Below are positions 34,971 to 44,023 of a stretch of 55,160 bases of DNA, one piece after another. The DNA comes from an uncultured Lachnospiraceae bacterium (GTDB lineage Bacteria; Bacillota; Clostridia; Lachnospirales; Lachnospiraceae): the NCBI GenBank assembly GCA_947178145.1, contig CAMWXE010000030.1, forward strand, positions 1 to 55,160, read 5' to 3'. Within the stretch, counting starts at the first letter, position 1; the number at the start of each line of letters is the position of its first letter. Both the position numbers and the translations under genes were made by a program. Below the pieces are notes generated by a model. The model did no database searches, was not told the DNA's origin, and saw only the letters and a program-made list of their open reading frames with translations.

Positions 34971-37349
34971 ATGTTTCAGGTTATTAAAAGAGATGGCAGT
35001 GAGGCTGAGTTTTGTCTGGACAAGATTGGCGGTGCGATCATCAAAGCATTTAACGCGACACAGATGCACTATAATCAGGATATCATCGATCTGCTCGCAC
35101 TGCGGGTGACGGCGGACATCCAGGGAAAAGTAAAAGAAAGCAAGGCACATGTGGAGGATATTCAGGACAGCGTGGAGAAGGTGTTGGAGCAGGCGGGTTA
35201 TACAGAGTCGGCCAAGGCGTTTATCCTCTACAGAAAACAGCGTGAGAAGATGCGCAATATGAAGTCGACAATTCTGGATTATAAGGAGGTTGTGGACAGC
35301 TATGTGAAGGTGGAGGACTGGCGTGTGAAGGAGAACTCAACAGTCACCTACTCGGTAGGCGGATTGATCCTGTCCAATTCCGGGGCCGTCACGGCAAACT
35401 ATTGGCTCTCTGAGATTTACGACGAGGAGATTGCAAACGCGCACAGAAATGCTGATATTCACATCCATGATCTGTCTATGCTCACAGGCTACTGCGCAGG
35501 CTGGTCTTTGAAGCAGCTGATCAAAGAAGGGCTTGGCGGTATTACAGGAAAGATTACTTCAGCGCCAGCGAGACATTTGTCAGTGCTCTGCAACCAGATG
35601 GTAAATTTTTTGGGCATTATGCAGAATGAGTGGGCCGGTGCGCAGGCGTTTTCTTCCTTTGACACATATCTTGCACCTTTTGTGAGGGCAGATAATCTAT
35701 CCTATCAGGAAGTCAAAAAATGTATTGAAGCGTTTATCTACGGAGTCAATACACCGAGCCGCTGGGGGACGCAGGCACCGTTTAGCAATATTACACTGGA
35801 CTGGACTGTCCCGAATGACCTTGCAAATCTTCCGGCGATCGTGGGCGGTGAGGAGATGGATTTTACCTACGGGGACTGCAAGGCGGAGATGGATCTGGTC
35901 AACAAGGCATTTATTGAGACGATGATCGAGGGAGATGCCAACGGCAGAGGATTCCAGTATCCGATTCCGACATATTCCATAACACGCGATTTTGACTGGT
36001 CAGACACAGAAAACAACCGGCTGTTATTTGAAATGACAGCAAAGTATGGGACACCTTATTTCTCGAACTATATCAACTCTGACATGGAGCCGTCCGATGT
36101 CCGCAGCATGTGTTGCAGGCTGCGTCTTGACCTGCGGGAGCTGCGCAAAAAAACAGGTGGTTTCTTTGGATCGGGGGAGAGCACAGGGAGTGTGGGGGTT
36201 GTCACGATCAATATGCCGCGTATTGCCTATCTCGCAGCAGATGAAGCGGATTTCTACAGGCGTCTTGACCACCTGATGGATGTCAGTGCGCGCTCGCTTA
36301 AAATCAAGCGCAATGTGATTTCGAGACTGTTGGACGAAGGATTATATCCTTATACAAAGCGGTATCTCGGAAAATTTGATAACCATTTTTCGACCATCGG
36401 TCTGATTGGCATGAATGAGGCAGGGCTGAATGCGAAGTGGCTCAGAGCTGATCTTTCCTGCAGGGAAGCGCAGCAGTTTGCAAAAGATGTCCTGAATCAT
36501 ATGCGGGAGCGTCTGTCTGACTATCAGGAGCAGTATGGAGACCTGTACAATCTCGAGGCGACTCCGGCGGAGAGCACGACCTACAGGCTTGCAAAGCACG
36601 ATAGAGAGAAGTGGAGTGATATCATTACAGCGGGGCATGCGGGTGATAAGCCTTATTATACCAATTCGTCCCATTTGCCGGTTGACTTTACGACAGACAT
36701 TTTCGATGCACTTGATATCCAGGATGAGCTTCAGACACTCTATACATCGGGAACCGTATTTCATGCCTTTCTGGGTGAGAAACTTCCGGACTGGAGGGCG
36801 GCGGCAAATTTAGTGCGTACGATTGCTGAGAATTACAAACTGCCATATTATACAATGTCACCGACCTACTCGATTTGCAGGGAGCACGGATATCTGGAAG
36901 GCGAGCAGAAGACCTGTCCAAAGTGCGGGAAAGTCACAGAAGTATACAGCCGTATCACAGGTTACTACAGACCAGTGCAGAACTGGAATGACGGAAAGCT
37001 TCAGGAGTTTCAAAACCGTACAGAGTATCAAATGGGAAACAAGCTTAGCAGGATCAATCAATTTGATAAATTGACGGTGCGAAAGACAGTGACGGCAGAG
37101 CATGCAGATGCGGAAAAAAGCAATACCTATCTGTTTACAACCAAGACCTGTCCGAACTGTAATCTGGCAAAGAAATATCTGCAGAATGTCGACTACATGG
37201 TTGTCGATGCTGAGGAAAATATGGAGCTTGCAGTCAAGTATGGAGTCAGGCAGGCACCAACTCTTGTAATTGTAGCTGGACAATCAGAGCAGAAATATGT
37301 TAATGTATCTAATATAAGAAAATATGCTGAGCTGTTGAGAGCAGAATAA
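34971..37349 (+). CDS. nrdD: Anaerobic ribonucleoside-triphosphate reductase with C-terminal glutaredoxin-like domain
   Basis: A 792-residue class III reductase that makes dNTPs using a glycyl radical. Residues 1-95 are an ATP-cone allosteric domain, followed by the catalytic barrel, a zinc site around CREHGYL and CPKCG, and the radical site SRITGYYRPVQ with Gly near 663. About 75 further residues form a redoxin domain: YLFTTKTCPNCNLAKKYL with the CxxC pair near 726-729 and QAPTLVI. Such a fusion points to a thiol-dependent rather than formate-dependent reductase. ATG 34971 has GAAGGAG eight bases upstream. The activase gene nrdG, often adjacent, is not present nearby. Confidence 0.95.
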   Translation: MFQVIKRDGSEAEFCLDKIGGAIIKAFNATQMHYNQDIIDLLALRVTADIQGKVKESKAHVEDIQDSVEKVLEQAGYTESAKAFILYRKQREKMRNMKSTILDYKEVVDSYVKVEDWRVKENSTVTYSVGGLILSNSGAVTANYWLSEIYDEEIANAHRNADIHIHDLSMLTGYCAGWSLKQLIKEGLGGITGKITSAPARHLSVLCNQMVNFLGIMQNEWAGAQAFSSFDTYLAPFVRADNLSYQEVKKCIEAFIYGVNTPSRWGTQAPFSNITLDWTVPNDLANLPAIVGGEEMDFTYGDCKAEMDLVNKAFIETMIEGDANGRGFQYPIPTYSITRDFDWSDTENNRLLFEMTAKYGTPYFSNYINSDMEPSDVRSMCCRLRLDLRELRKKTGGFFGSGESTGSVGVVTINMPRIAYLAADEADFYRRLDHLMDVSARSLKIKRNVISRLLDEGLYPYTKRYLGKFDNHFSTIGLIGMNEAGLNAKWLRADLSCREAQQFAKDVLNHMRERLSDYQEQYGDLYNLEATPAESTTYRLAKHDREKWSDIITAGHAGDKPYYTNSSHLPVDFTTDIFDALDIQDELQTLYTSGTVFHAFLGEKLPDWRAAANLVRTIAENYKLPYYTMSPTYSICREHGYLEGEQKTCPKCGKVTEVYSRITGYYRPVQNWNDGKLQEFQNRTEYQMGNKLSRINQFDKLTVRKTVTAEHADAEKSNTYLFTTKTCPNCNLAKKYLQNVDYMVVDAEENMELAVKYGVRQAPTLVIVAGQSEQKYVNVSNIRKYAELLRAE

Positions 37350-37365
37350 AGTGTGGGGGTAGTAC

Positions 37366-38355
37366 ATGATTGATAAATTGATCGAAAAGATTCAGAAAAC
37401 GGGAGCGCCTGTTGTGGTGGGACTTGATCCCACGATGAAGTTTGTGCCAGATCATATCAAGAAGGCCGCCTTTGAGGAGAAGGGTGAGACACTGGAGGGT
37501 GCAGCGGAGGCGATATGGCTATTTAATAAGGCGATCGTTGACAAAACTTATGACCTGATTCCGGCGGTCAAGCCGCAGATTGCCATGTATGAGCAGTTCG
37601 GTTTGCCGGGGCTGATTGTTTTCAAGAAGACAGTTGACTACTGCAAGGAAAAAGGGCTTGCAGTAATTGGCGACATCAAGAGAGGGGATATCGGTTCGAC
37701 ATCAGCGGCATACGCGGCAGCGCACCTTGGCAGAGTACAGGTGGGCAGCAATTTCTGTGCAGGCTTCGATGAGGATTTTGCGACGGTCAATCCATATCTT
37801 GGCTCCGATGGCGTTCAGCCTTTTATCGATGTATGCAAGGAGGAAAAGAAGGGGATTTTTATCTTAGTCAAGACTTCCAATCCAAGTAGTGGTGAATTTC
37901 AGGACAGACTGGTACAGACTGGTATCACGGCCGGAGCGGCAGGCGGGGACGCTGGGGGAATTACATTTTCGGACAAGCCGCTCTATGAGGTGGTTGGCGG
38001 GAAGGTTGCCGAGTGGAGTGAACAGCTCATGGGTGAGAAGGGCTACAGTTATGTCGGTGCAGTGGTGGGGGCCACTTATCCAGAACAGGGTAAGATTCTG
38101 CGAAAGATGATGCCAAAATCCTTTATCCTTGTGCCGGGTTACGGCGCGCAGGGCGGAACGGGGAAAGACTTGATACACTTCTTTGATGAGAACCGGCTTG
38201 GCGCGATTGTCAATTCTTCACGGGGAATTATCGCAGCATACCAGAGTGAGAAATACAGTAAATTTGGTCCGACGGGATTTGCAGATGCCGCGAGACAGGC
38301 AGTGATCGACATGATTACAGATATCGATCAGGCATTTGCAGGTGCTGGCAGGTAA
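37366..38355 (+). CDS. pyrF: Orotidine 5'-phosphate decarboxylase
   Basis: A 329-residue enzyme of the long PyrF type that decarboxylates OMP to UMP, the last step of the pyrimidine pathway. The N-terminus VVVGLDPTMKFVP and the catalytic loop IGDIKRGDIGST (Asp-Lys-x-x-Asp) are present, and the phosphate-binding end VPGYGAQGGTG is intact. It starts 17 bases after nrdD and 37 bases before pyrE, so nrdD, pyrF and pyrE may share a transcript that links dNTP and UMP supply. Confidence 0.95.
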   Translation: MIDKLIEKIQKTGAPVVVGLDPTMKFVPDHIKKAAFEEKGETLEGAAEAIWLFNKAIVDKTYDLIPAVKPQIAMYEQFGLPGLIVFKKTVDYCKEKGLAVIGDIKRGDIGSTSAAYAAAHLGRVQVGSNFCAGFDEDFATVNPYLGSDGVQPFIDVCKEEKKGIFILVKTSNPSSGEFQDRLVQTGITAGAAGGDAGGITFSDKPLYEVVGGKVAEWSEQLMGEKGYSYVGAVVGATYPEQGKILRKMMPKSFILVPGYGAQGGTGKDLIHFFDENRLGAIVNSSRGIIAAYQSEKYSKFGPTGFADAARQAVIDMITDIDQAFAGAGR

Positions 38356-38392
38356 AATGTACTTTTAGAAATATATGGAAGGGTAGGGGAAT

Positions 38393-39067
38393 ATGGAACA
38401 ATACAAGAGAGAATATATAGAGTTTATGGTTGACAGCAATGTGTTGAAATTCGGTGAGTTTACATTGAAGAGTGGCAGAAAATCGCCATTTTTCATGAAT
38501 GCAGGGGCATATGTTACCGGTTCGCAGCTCAGAAGGCTCGGCGAGTATTACGCGAAGGCGATCTATGACAATTACGGCGCTGACTTTGATGTGCTCTTTG
38601 GACCAGCATACAAGGGGATTCCACTTTCGGTGGCGACGACGATTGCATTCAGTGAGTTGTATGGCAGGGATATCCGCTACTGCTCCAACCGAAAAGAGGT
38701 AAAAGACCATGGAGACGTGGGAATTCTTCTTGGAAGTGACTTGAAAGATGGCGACAGAGTTGTTATTATAGAAGATGTCACAACTTCTGGAAAATCAATC
38801 GAAGAGACGTTTCCTATCCTGAAGGAACAGGCAAATGTAGATGTCGTGGGACTGATGGTGAGTTTAAACCGTCAGGAGCGCGGAAAGACACACATGAATG
38901 CACTCGCAGAGATTCGCGAGGTATATGGCATCGAGACTGGCGCAATCGTCACGATGGAGGAGGTTGTGGAGCATTTATACAACAGAACGTACAACGGCAA
39001 GGTGCTCATTGATGATAAGATGAAGGAAGCGATTGACACATACTATGCCCAGTACGGAGCGAAATAG
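38393..39067 (+). CDS. pyrE: Orotate phosphoribosyltransferase
   Basis: A 224-residue enzyme that joins orotate to PRPP to form OMP. It shows FTLKSGRKSPFFMNAG at the N-terminus, FGPAYKGIPLS in the middle and the PRPP-binding loop VVIIEDVTTSGKS near residue 122. It provides the substrate of PyrF directly upstream. The other pyr genes are not in the window. AGGGTAGGGG lies upstream of the ATG. Confidence 0.95.
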   Translation: MEQYKREYIEFMVDSNVLKFGEFTLKSGRKSPFFMNAGAYVTGSQLRRLGEYYAKAIYDNYGADFDVLFGPAYKGIPLSVATTIAFSELYGRDIRYCSNRKEVKDHGDVGILLGSDLKDGDRVVIIEDVTTSGKSIEETFPILKEQANVDVVGLMVSLNRQERGKTHMNALAEIREVYGIETGAIVTMEEVVEHLYNRTYNGKVLIDDKMKEAIDTYYAQYGAK

Positions 39068-39106
39068 TAATTTGGTGAACGCAAATTTCTGAAATGGAGG
39101 ATTAGG

Positions 39107-39259
39107 ATGGACGAGAGAATCTATAAGGCAATGGGACGTGCAGGCGCGCTTTCGATTATATTGGGAGTGGTATCGATTGTTGTGGGATTAACGAGCGGCG
39201 TGATGCTTTTAATCAGCGGTGGCAGGCTTTTGGCAGGCAAATCAAAGATATTATTTTAG
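39107..39259 (+). CDS. 50-residue single-helix membrane peptide
   Basis: A short gene runs from ATG 39107 to TAG 39257, with a perfect GGAGG six bases upstream. The peptide is charged at the start (MDERIYKAMGR), then has a hydrophobic span of about 25 residues rich in Ile, Val and Gly (LSIILGVVSIVVGL and on to MLLISGG), and a basic end RLLAGKSK. It would be a single or hairpin membrane peptide. It lies between pyrE and another small membrane protein on the same strand, 39 bases after pyrE. I have an impression of similar peptides in Lachnospiraceae but no family name. Function unknown. Confidence 0.72.
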   Translation: MDERIYKAMGRAGALSIILGVVSIVVGLTSGVMLLISGGRLLAGKSKILF

Positions 39260-39263
39260 TATG

Positions 39264-39322
39264 ATGGGCATTTCGTACGGAATGCCCATTTCCTACGGGA
39301 TGTCCATTCTGAACGGTCATCT
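39264..39322 (+). repeat. Hairpin and three imperfect 18-bp tandem repeats
   Basis: ATGGGCATT at 39264-39272 pairs with AATGCCCAT at 39281-39289 across an 8-base loop. Superimposed on it are three 18-base units beginning CATTTCGTACGG at 39269, CATTTCCTACGG at 39287 and CATTCTGAACGG at 39305. No T-run follows, so it is not an obvious terminator; it may be a processing or attenuation element between two small genes. Confidence 0.6.
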
Positions 39323-39343
39323 CGTTGGATACAAGGAGTGAAA

Positions 39344-39670
39344 ATGTTTCGGATATTTGGCAAGGAAGGGTATATTTTTACAGATAAGAAAAATCCTAAG
39401 TGGGGGATTATGTCAACAATATTGGGATTGATTGCTGGTGCGTCCATCTGTTTGGCAGTTCATCGCACTTATCTGAATAAGGGGAGCGCACTGATGCAGT
39501 ACGGCGCAGTGGTGCTTCTGGCTATGATTTATGCTGTAGCAGGATTGGTTATGGGGATACGCTCATTGAACGAGAAGGATATTTTCAGGATCTTTCCAGT
39601 GATGGGTATCCTATTGAATGTACTTACCATAATAACAAGTGGTATTATATTATATTTAGGAGTGGTTTGA
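39344..39670 (+). CDS. Small integral membrane protein, function unknown
   Basis: A 108-residue protein has an N-terminal cytoplasmic part (MFRIFGKEGYIFTDKKNPKWG) and three hydrophobic helices at about 22-42, 55-73 and 84-106. It resembles small DUF membrane proteins of Lachnospiraceae (possibly DUF6142, from memory and unverified). AAGGAG five bases upstream supports ATG 39344 over the in-frame GTG at 39338. Its stop is one base from the start of the M29-like peptidase gene, so the two are very likely co-translated. Confidence 0.75.
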   Translation: MFRIFGKEGYIFTDKKNPKWGIMSTILGLIAGASICLAVHRTYLNKGSALMQYGAVVLLAMIYAVAGLVMGIRSLNEKDIFRIFPVMGILLNVLTIITSGIILYLGVV

Positions 39671-39671
39671 A

Positions 39672-41720
39672 ATGGATATTATCAAAGAACGATATGAGTT
39701 GTCACATGGCAGAATTCAAGAAATTGCAAAAGCTCAGGATGTGGCATCCGATTACAGGGATTATTTCAGGAGTGTGGCAGAGTTTATCCTGCTGGTTGCA
39801 GACACCTGCGACAATAGAGGGAAAATAACCGGGTTAGAGGAATTACGGGCAGAGAACAAAGCACTGTACGCGGATATCCTGGGTGAGCGCTATGCGGTGA
39901 GCTATGCCAATCCAACATATGCGTGTGAGCGGTTTGGACTTGACATGGGCAGGCTTCTTTCTTTTCTATATGCAGAGATTCGGGCAATGATACCGTATGC
40001 TTTTGAGCAGGCGTTTGAGGACCTGGTAATCCGCATGGAGCTTTTTGTGGAGATCTACAATGCATTTGCCTATGCTCAGTCTGAGGCGGCAGTTCCCAAT
40101 ACAGAAGACATCAGAGATACGCTCTACTGGTACGTGAATGATTATACAGAGACTGCTTCTGCCCGCAGAGTTCGCAATCTGGTGGATACAGACTGTGATT
40201 TTGCGGTCAGGATTGTGATGGACAGCGATTTGAATGATTTGCGGTATCTGTATCAGTACGGTGAGTATATATCGCAGGATGTGGAGCAGATGGCACAATA
40301 CCTGAATGCATTGCCGGACGAGCGCATTCAGCTGATGGCAGATACCTATACAGAAGGGTATCGCATCGGTTTTGTCAAGGCACATGTGGACCTTGGGAAA
40401 AAGCAAACCGTCGATATACACTACATGCTTGGCTTTGAGCGCGTGGTGAGAGCAGCAATCGCAAATTTTGAGCGGATGGGATTAAAACCGACAATATACC
40501 GGTGTGAAAACACAATCTTCAGCAAGTCCGTGGTGCGCAAGAAGGGGTATTTTGGGGCGGATGCCAACAAGCAGTTTCTCTATGACCATAAAGATGACAT
40601 TGCACTGTTTCTCGACAAAAAGCTGGTGAACAGGACACTTGAGGTGCTCAGACTCGCGTATGAGGAAGTAAAGGAAAAAGCCGCAGTGTATGCGGGACCA
40701 GCTGTCATTGAGGTGTTTGGCGAGTCTCCGTTTGCACCTGTATCCAAAGACGAGGTGTGCAGCCTGAATGCAGAGCAGCAGAAGCTCTCAGCAGAACTCA
40801 AAGGAGCGTCGCAGAACATTGTCAGCCAATACATTAACGAGGAGGAGAGAAGCTTCACCATCATCGCATTTCCGGTTCCGAGCATCGGAGAGCGCTTTGT
40901 GGAAATTTTCGATGAGACGATCAGGCTAAATACACTTGATTACAAGACCTACGAGCGCATACAGGCGACGATGATTGATACGCTCAACAAGGCAGCGTAT
41001 GTGGAGATCAAGGGAATGAATGGCAATAAGACCAGTCTTCGCGTGATGCTCTATCCGATTTCGGATCCCGGTAAGGAAGCCATCTTCGAAAATTGCGTTG
41101 CGGATGTCAATATTCCTGTCGGTGAAGTGTTTACCACACCAGTGCTCGAAGGAACAAACGGTAAGCTTCATGTCAGCCGTGTATTTTTGAATGAATTGGA
41201 ATACCATAATCTGGAGATTGATTTTAAGGATGGCATGATTGCCGGCTACACCTGCACAAACTTTGACAGTGAGGAGAAGAACAAGGCATATATCAAGGCC
41301 AACGTGCTCTATCATTATGACTCTTTGCCGATGGGAGAGTTTGCAATCGGCACGAATACGACAGCGTACATGACAGCGAAAAAGTATGACATCGCAAACC
41401 TGTTTCCAATATTAATCGCAGAGAAGACAGGACCGCACTTTGCAGTAGGTGATACCTGCTATAGCAGGAGTGAGGAGGTCAGGGTATACAATGAGGACGG
41501 GAAGGAAGTCGTAGCAAAGGACAACACTGTGTCCATATTGAGAAAGACAGATCCTTCCAAGGCATATTTTGCATGTCACACAGATATCACCATTCCATAT
41601 GATGAGTTGGGCTCCATCATTGCATACAGCAAGGAGGGAACTGCTTTTCCGATCATCGAGAGCGGCCGGTTTGTACTGGCAGGAACAGAGGAGTTGAATG
41701 AGCCGCTGAACGGACAATAA
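39672..41720 (+). CDS. M29-like aminopeptidase with a long N-terminal extension
   Basis: A 682-residue protein. The C-terminal half (about 350-682) carries features of M29 (AmpS/AmpT) metallo-aminopeptidases: GEVFTTPVLEGTNGKLHVS near 482, EKTGPHFAVGD near 585 and CHTDITIPYD near 635, which place Glu, Glu, His and His-x-Asp where the two-metal site is expected. The first 300 or so residues are mainly helical and charged and do not belong to the usual M29 enzyme of about 400 residues; I do not recognise them. No signal peptide or membrane helix. Only one base separates it from the small membrane protein upstream. Role: probably peptide trimming in the cytoplasm, perhaps at the membrane. Confidence 0.75.
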   Translation: MDIIKERYELSHGRIQEIAKAQDVASDYRDYFRSVAEFILLVADTCDNRGKITGLEELRAENKALYADILGERYAVSYANPTYACERFGLDMGRLLSFLYAEIRAMIPYAFEQAFEDLVIRMELFVEIYNAFAYAQSEAAVPNTEDIRDTLYWYVNDYTETASARRVRNLVDTDCDFAVRIVMDSDLNDLRYLYQYGEYISQDVEQMAQYLNALPDERIQLMADTYTEGYRIGFVKAHVDLGKKQTVDIHYMLGFERVVRAAIANFERMGLKPTIYRCENTIFSKSVVRKKGYFGADANKQFLYDHKDDIALFLDKKLVNRTLEVLRLAYEEVKEKAAVYAGPAVIEVFGESPFAPVSKDEVCSLNAEQQKLSAELKGASQNIVSQYINEEERSFTIIAFPVPSIGERFVEIFDETIRLNTLDYKTYERIQATMIDTLNKAAYVEIKGMNGNKTSLRVMLYPISDPGKEAIFENCVADVNIPVGEVFTTPVLEGTNGKLHVSRVFLNELEYHNLEIDFKDGMIAGYTCTNFDSEEKNKAYIKANVLYHYDSLPMGEFAIGTNTTAYMTAKKYDIANLFPILIAEKTGPHFAVGDTCYSRSEEVRVYNEDGKEVVAKDNTVSILRKTDPSKAYFACHTDITIPYDELGSIIAYSKEGTAFPIIESGRFVLAGTEELNEPLNGQ

Positions 41721-41745
41721 ATTTGCCAAAAAATAGAATAATTTA

Positions 41746-41774
41746 TTGACGTGAGAAGGGATTATTTGTACACT
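41746..41774 (+). promoter_or_regulatory. Promoter of the purEMND operon
   Basis: TTGACG at 41746-41751 and TACACT at 41769-41774 are 17 bases apart, 48 bases before purE. No purine (xpt/pbuX-type) riboswitch fits in so short a leader. Confidence 0.7.
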
Positions 41775-41821
41775 ATAAGAGGTTGGAAATTAATATAAAG
41801 TAATATTTTTGGAGGTTTGTT

Positions 41822-42331
41822 ATGGCACAGGTTGGTATTGTGATGGGCTCTGATTCGGATATGCCTGTCATGGCAAAGGCAGCTGATATATTGGAAGAAC
41901 TGGGGGTTTCCTATGAAATGACAATCATTTCAGCGCACAGGGAGCCGGATGTGTTTTTTGAGTATGCGAAGACTGCGGAGGCGAAAGGGTTTAAGGTGAT
42001 CATTGCCGGGGCTGGAATGGCAGCCCACTTGCCGGGGATGTGCGCGGCGATCTTTCCGATGCCTGTTATCGGCATACCAATGCACACGACTTCATTGGGA
42101 GGGCGTGATTCCCTGTATTCTATTGTGCAGATGCCATCGGGGATTCCTGTAGCGACAGTGGCAATCAATGGCGGGGCAAATGCCGGACTGCTTGCGGCGA
42201 AAATTCTTGCGACATCAGACGATAGTCTTCTTGCAAGGCTGAAGGACTATTCTGCAAAGCTCAAAGAACAGGTGATGGCAAAAGACGCAAAGCTGCAGGA
42301 GATCGGATATCAGGAATATCTCAGGAAATAG
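41822..42331 (+). CDS. purE: 5-(carboxyamino)imidazole ribonucleotide mutase
   Basis: A 169-residue enzyme of purine synthesis that forms CAIR. It shows the nucleotide site MGSDSDMPVM, the catalytic His in SAHREPD, and AGMAAHLPGM. The SAHR motif is that of class I PurE, which uses N5-CAIR made by PurK; no purK gene is adjacent, so either it lies elsewhere or this enzyme uses AIR and bicarbonate. GGAGG precedes the ATG. First gene of the pur run. Confidence 0.96.
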   Translation: MAQVGIVMGSDSDMPVMAKAADILEELGVSYEMTIISAHREPDVFFEYAKTAEAKGFKVIIAGAGMAAHLPGMCAAIFPMPVIGIPMHTTSLGGRDSLYSIVQMPSGIPVATVAINGGANAGLLAAKILATSDDSLLARLKDYSAKLKEQVMAKDAKLQEIGYQEYLRK

Positions 42332-42370
42332 TATTTAAAGTCTGGTGAAGGACTAAAACAGGAGGAAAAT

Positions 42371-43396
42371 ATGGATTACAAGAACGCAGGTGTTGATATT
42401 GAAGCCGGATATCAGTCAGTGGAGCTCATGAAGCAGTATGTGAAGGAGACAATGCGGCCGGAGGTGCTTGGAGGAATCGGAGGTTTTTCGGGAGCTTTTT
42501 CCATGGAGAAGATCAAAGATATGGAAAAGCCAACGCTTGTCTCCGGCACAGACGGGGTTGGCACGAAGATTAAGCTGGCATTTTTGATGGATAAACATGA
42601 TACTGTCGGTATTGATTGTGTGGCAATGTGTGTCAACGATATTGCATGTGCGGGCGGTGAGCCACTCTTCTTCCTTGACTATATTGCCTGTGGCAGGAAT
42701 GAGCCCAACAAGATTGCGACAATTGTGAAAGGTGTGGCAGAGGGCTGCAGACAGTGCGGTGCGGCGCTGATTGGCGGTGAGACTGCAGAACATCCGGGAC
42801 TGATGCCAGAGGATGAGTATGACCTTGCAGGATTTGCAGTTGGTGTGGTTGACGAGAAGGACCTGATTACCGGCGCAGACCTCAGGGCAGGCGATGTGTT
42901 GATCGGCATCGCGTCAAGCGGCGTACACAGCAATGGCTTTTCGCTTGTCAGAAAGGTATTTGACATGACAAAGGAGAGCCTGGATACGTACTATGATGCG
43001 TTGGGGAAAACACTCGGAGAGGCGTTGATTGAGCCTACGATTATCTATGTGAAAGCGTTGAAGAGCGTCAAAGACAGCGGTGTCAGGATTAAGGCATGCA
43101 GCCATATTACAGGTGGCGGCTTTTATGAAAATGTGCCAAGGATGCTTCACGACGGTGTGCATGCAGTAATCAGAAAGGACAGCTATGAGGTTCCGGCTAT
43201 CTTTGGATTGCTACAGGAGAAAGGCGGAATTGAGGAGCACATGATGTACAATACATACAACATGGGTATTGGAATGATTGTGGCAGTGGATTCTGGCGAT
43301 GTGGACAGAGCGATGGAGGCAGTCAGGGCCGCTGGCGAGACGTGTTATGTAATCGGTGAGATCAAGGATGGCGAAAAGGGAGTAACAATATGCTGA
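42371..43396 (+). CDS. purM: Phosphoribosylformylglycinamidine cyclo-ligase
   Basis: A 341-residue AIR synthetase that closes FGAM to AIR with ATP. Family motifs are present: [12 protein letters not shown] at the N-terminus, [34 protein letters not shown] and [17 protein letters not shown] precedes the ATG. Its last codons overlap the start of purN by seven bases, implying translational coupling. Confidence 0.97.
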   Translation: MDYKNAGVDIEAGYQSVELMKQYVKETMRPEVLGGIGGFSGAFSMEKIKDMEKPTLVSGTDGVGTKIKLAFLMDKHDTVGIDCVAMCVNDIACAGGEPLFFLDYIACGRNEPNKIATIVKGVAEGCRQCGAALIGGETAEHPGLMPEDEYDLAGFAVGVVDEKDLITGADLRAGDVLIGIASSGVHSNGFSLVRKVFDMTKESLDTYYDALGKTLGEALIEPTIIYVKALKSVKDSGVRIKACSHITGGGFYENVPRMLHDGVHAVIRKDSYEVPAIFGLLQEKGGIEEHMMYNTYNMGIGMIVAVDSGDVDRAMEAVRAAGETCYVIGEIKDGEKGVTIC

Positions 43397-43992
43397 GAGT
43401 ATGCGTGTGTGTATCTGGCGGTGGGACGAATCTTCAGGCGATTATGGATGCCATCGATGCAGGTAAGATTACAAATGCACAGATTGTCAGGGTAATTAGC
43501 AACAACAAGGGCGCATTTGCGCTGGAACGGGCAAACAGCAAGGGAATTGAAGCGGTTGCTGTGTCGCCAAAGGACTATGCGGACAGAGCGCATTTTAACG
43601 AAGCTTTTTTGCAGTGTGTCGACGAGGCAACGCCGGATCTGATCGTGTTGGCGGGATTTTTAGTCGTGCTTCCACCGATGATGATACAAAAATATGAGGG
43701 ACGCATTATCAATATCCATCCGGCATTGATTCCTTCGTTTTGTGGGAAAGGCTACTATGGACTCAGGGTGCATGAGGCTGTTCTGGAGCGCGGAGTGAAA
43801 ATTACCGGCGCTACGGTGCACTTTGTAGATGAGGGGACTGATACTGGACCGATTATACTGCAAAAGGCAGTGGAAGTGCTGCCGGATGATACGCCCAAGG
43901 TGCTTCAACAGCGAGTGATGGAACAAGCGGAATGGGTGATACTGCCACAGGCGATTAACATGATCGCGAACAGACAGATCGGGATAGAGTGA
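43390..43992 (+). CDS. purN: Phosphoribosylglycinamide formyltransferase
   Basis: A 200-residue enzyme that transfers a formyl group from 10-formyl-THF to GAR. The phosphate loop [11 protein letters not shown], the catalytic Asn/His in [12 protein letters not shown] and the Asp in DEGTDTGPI are intact. It overlaps purM and precedes purD by 31 bases. Confidence 0.96.
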   Translation: MLRVCVCVSGGGTNLQAIMDAIDAGKITNAQIVRVISNNKGAFALERANSKGIEAVAVSPKDYADRAHFNEAFLQCVDEATPDLIVLAGFLVVLPPMMIQKYEGRIINIHPALIPSFCGKGYYGLRVHEAVLERGVKITGATVHFVDEGTDTGPIILQKAVEVLPDDTPKVLQQRVMEQAEWVILPQAINMIANRQIGIE

Positions 43993-44023
43993 AATAGAAT
44001 ATAGAAAGGACAGAAAGAAAAAC

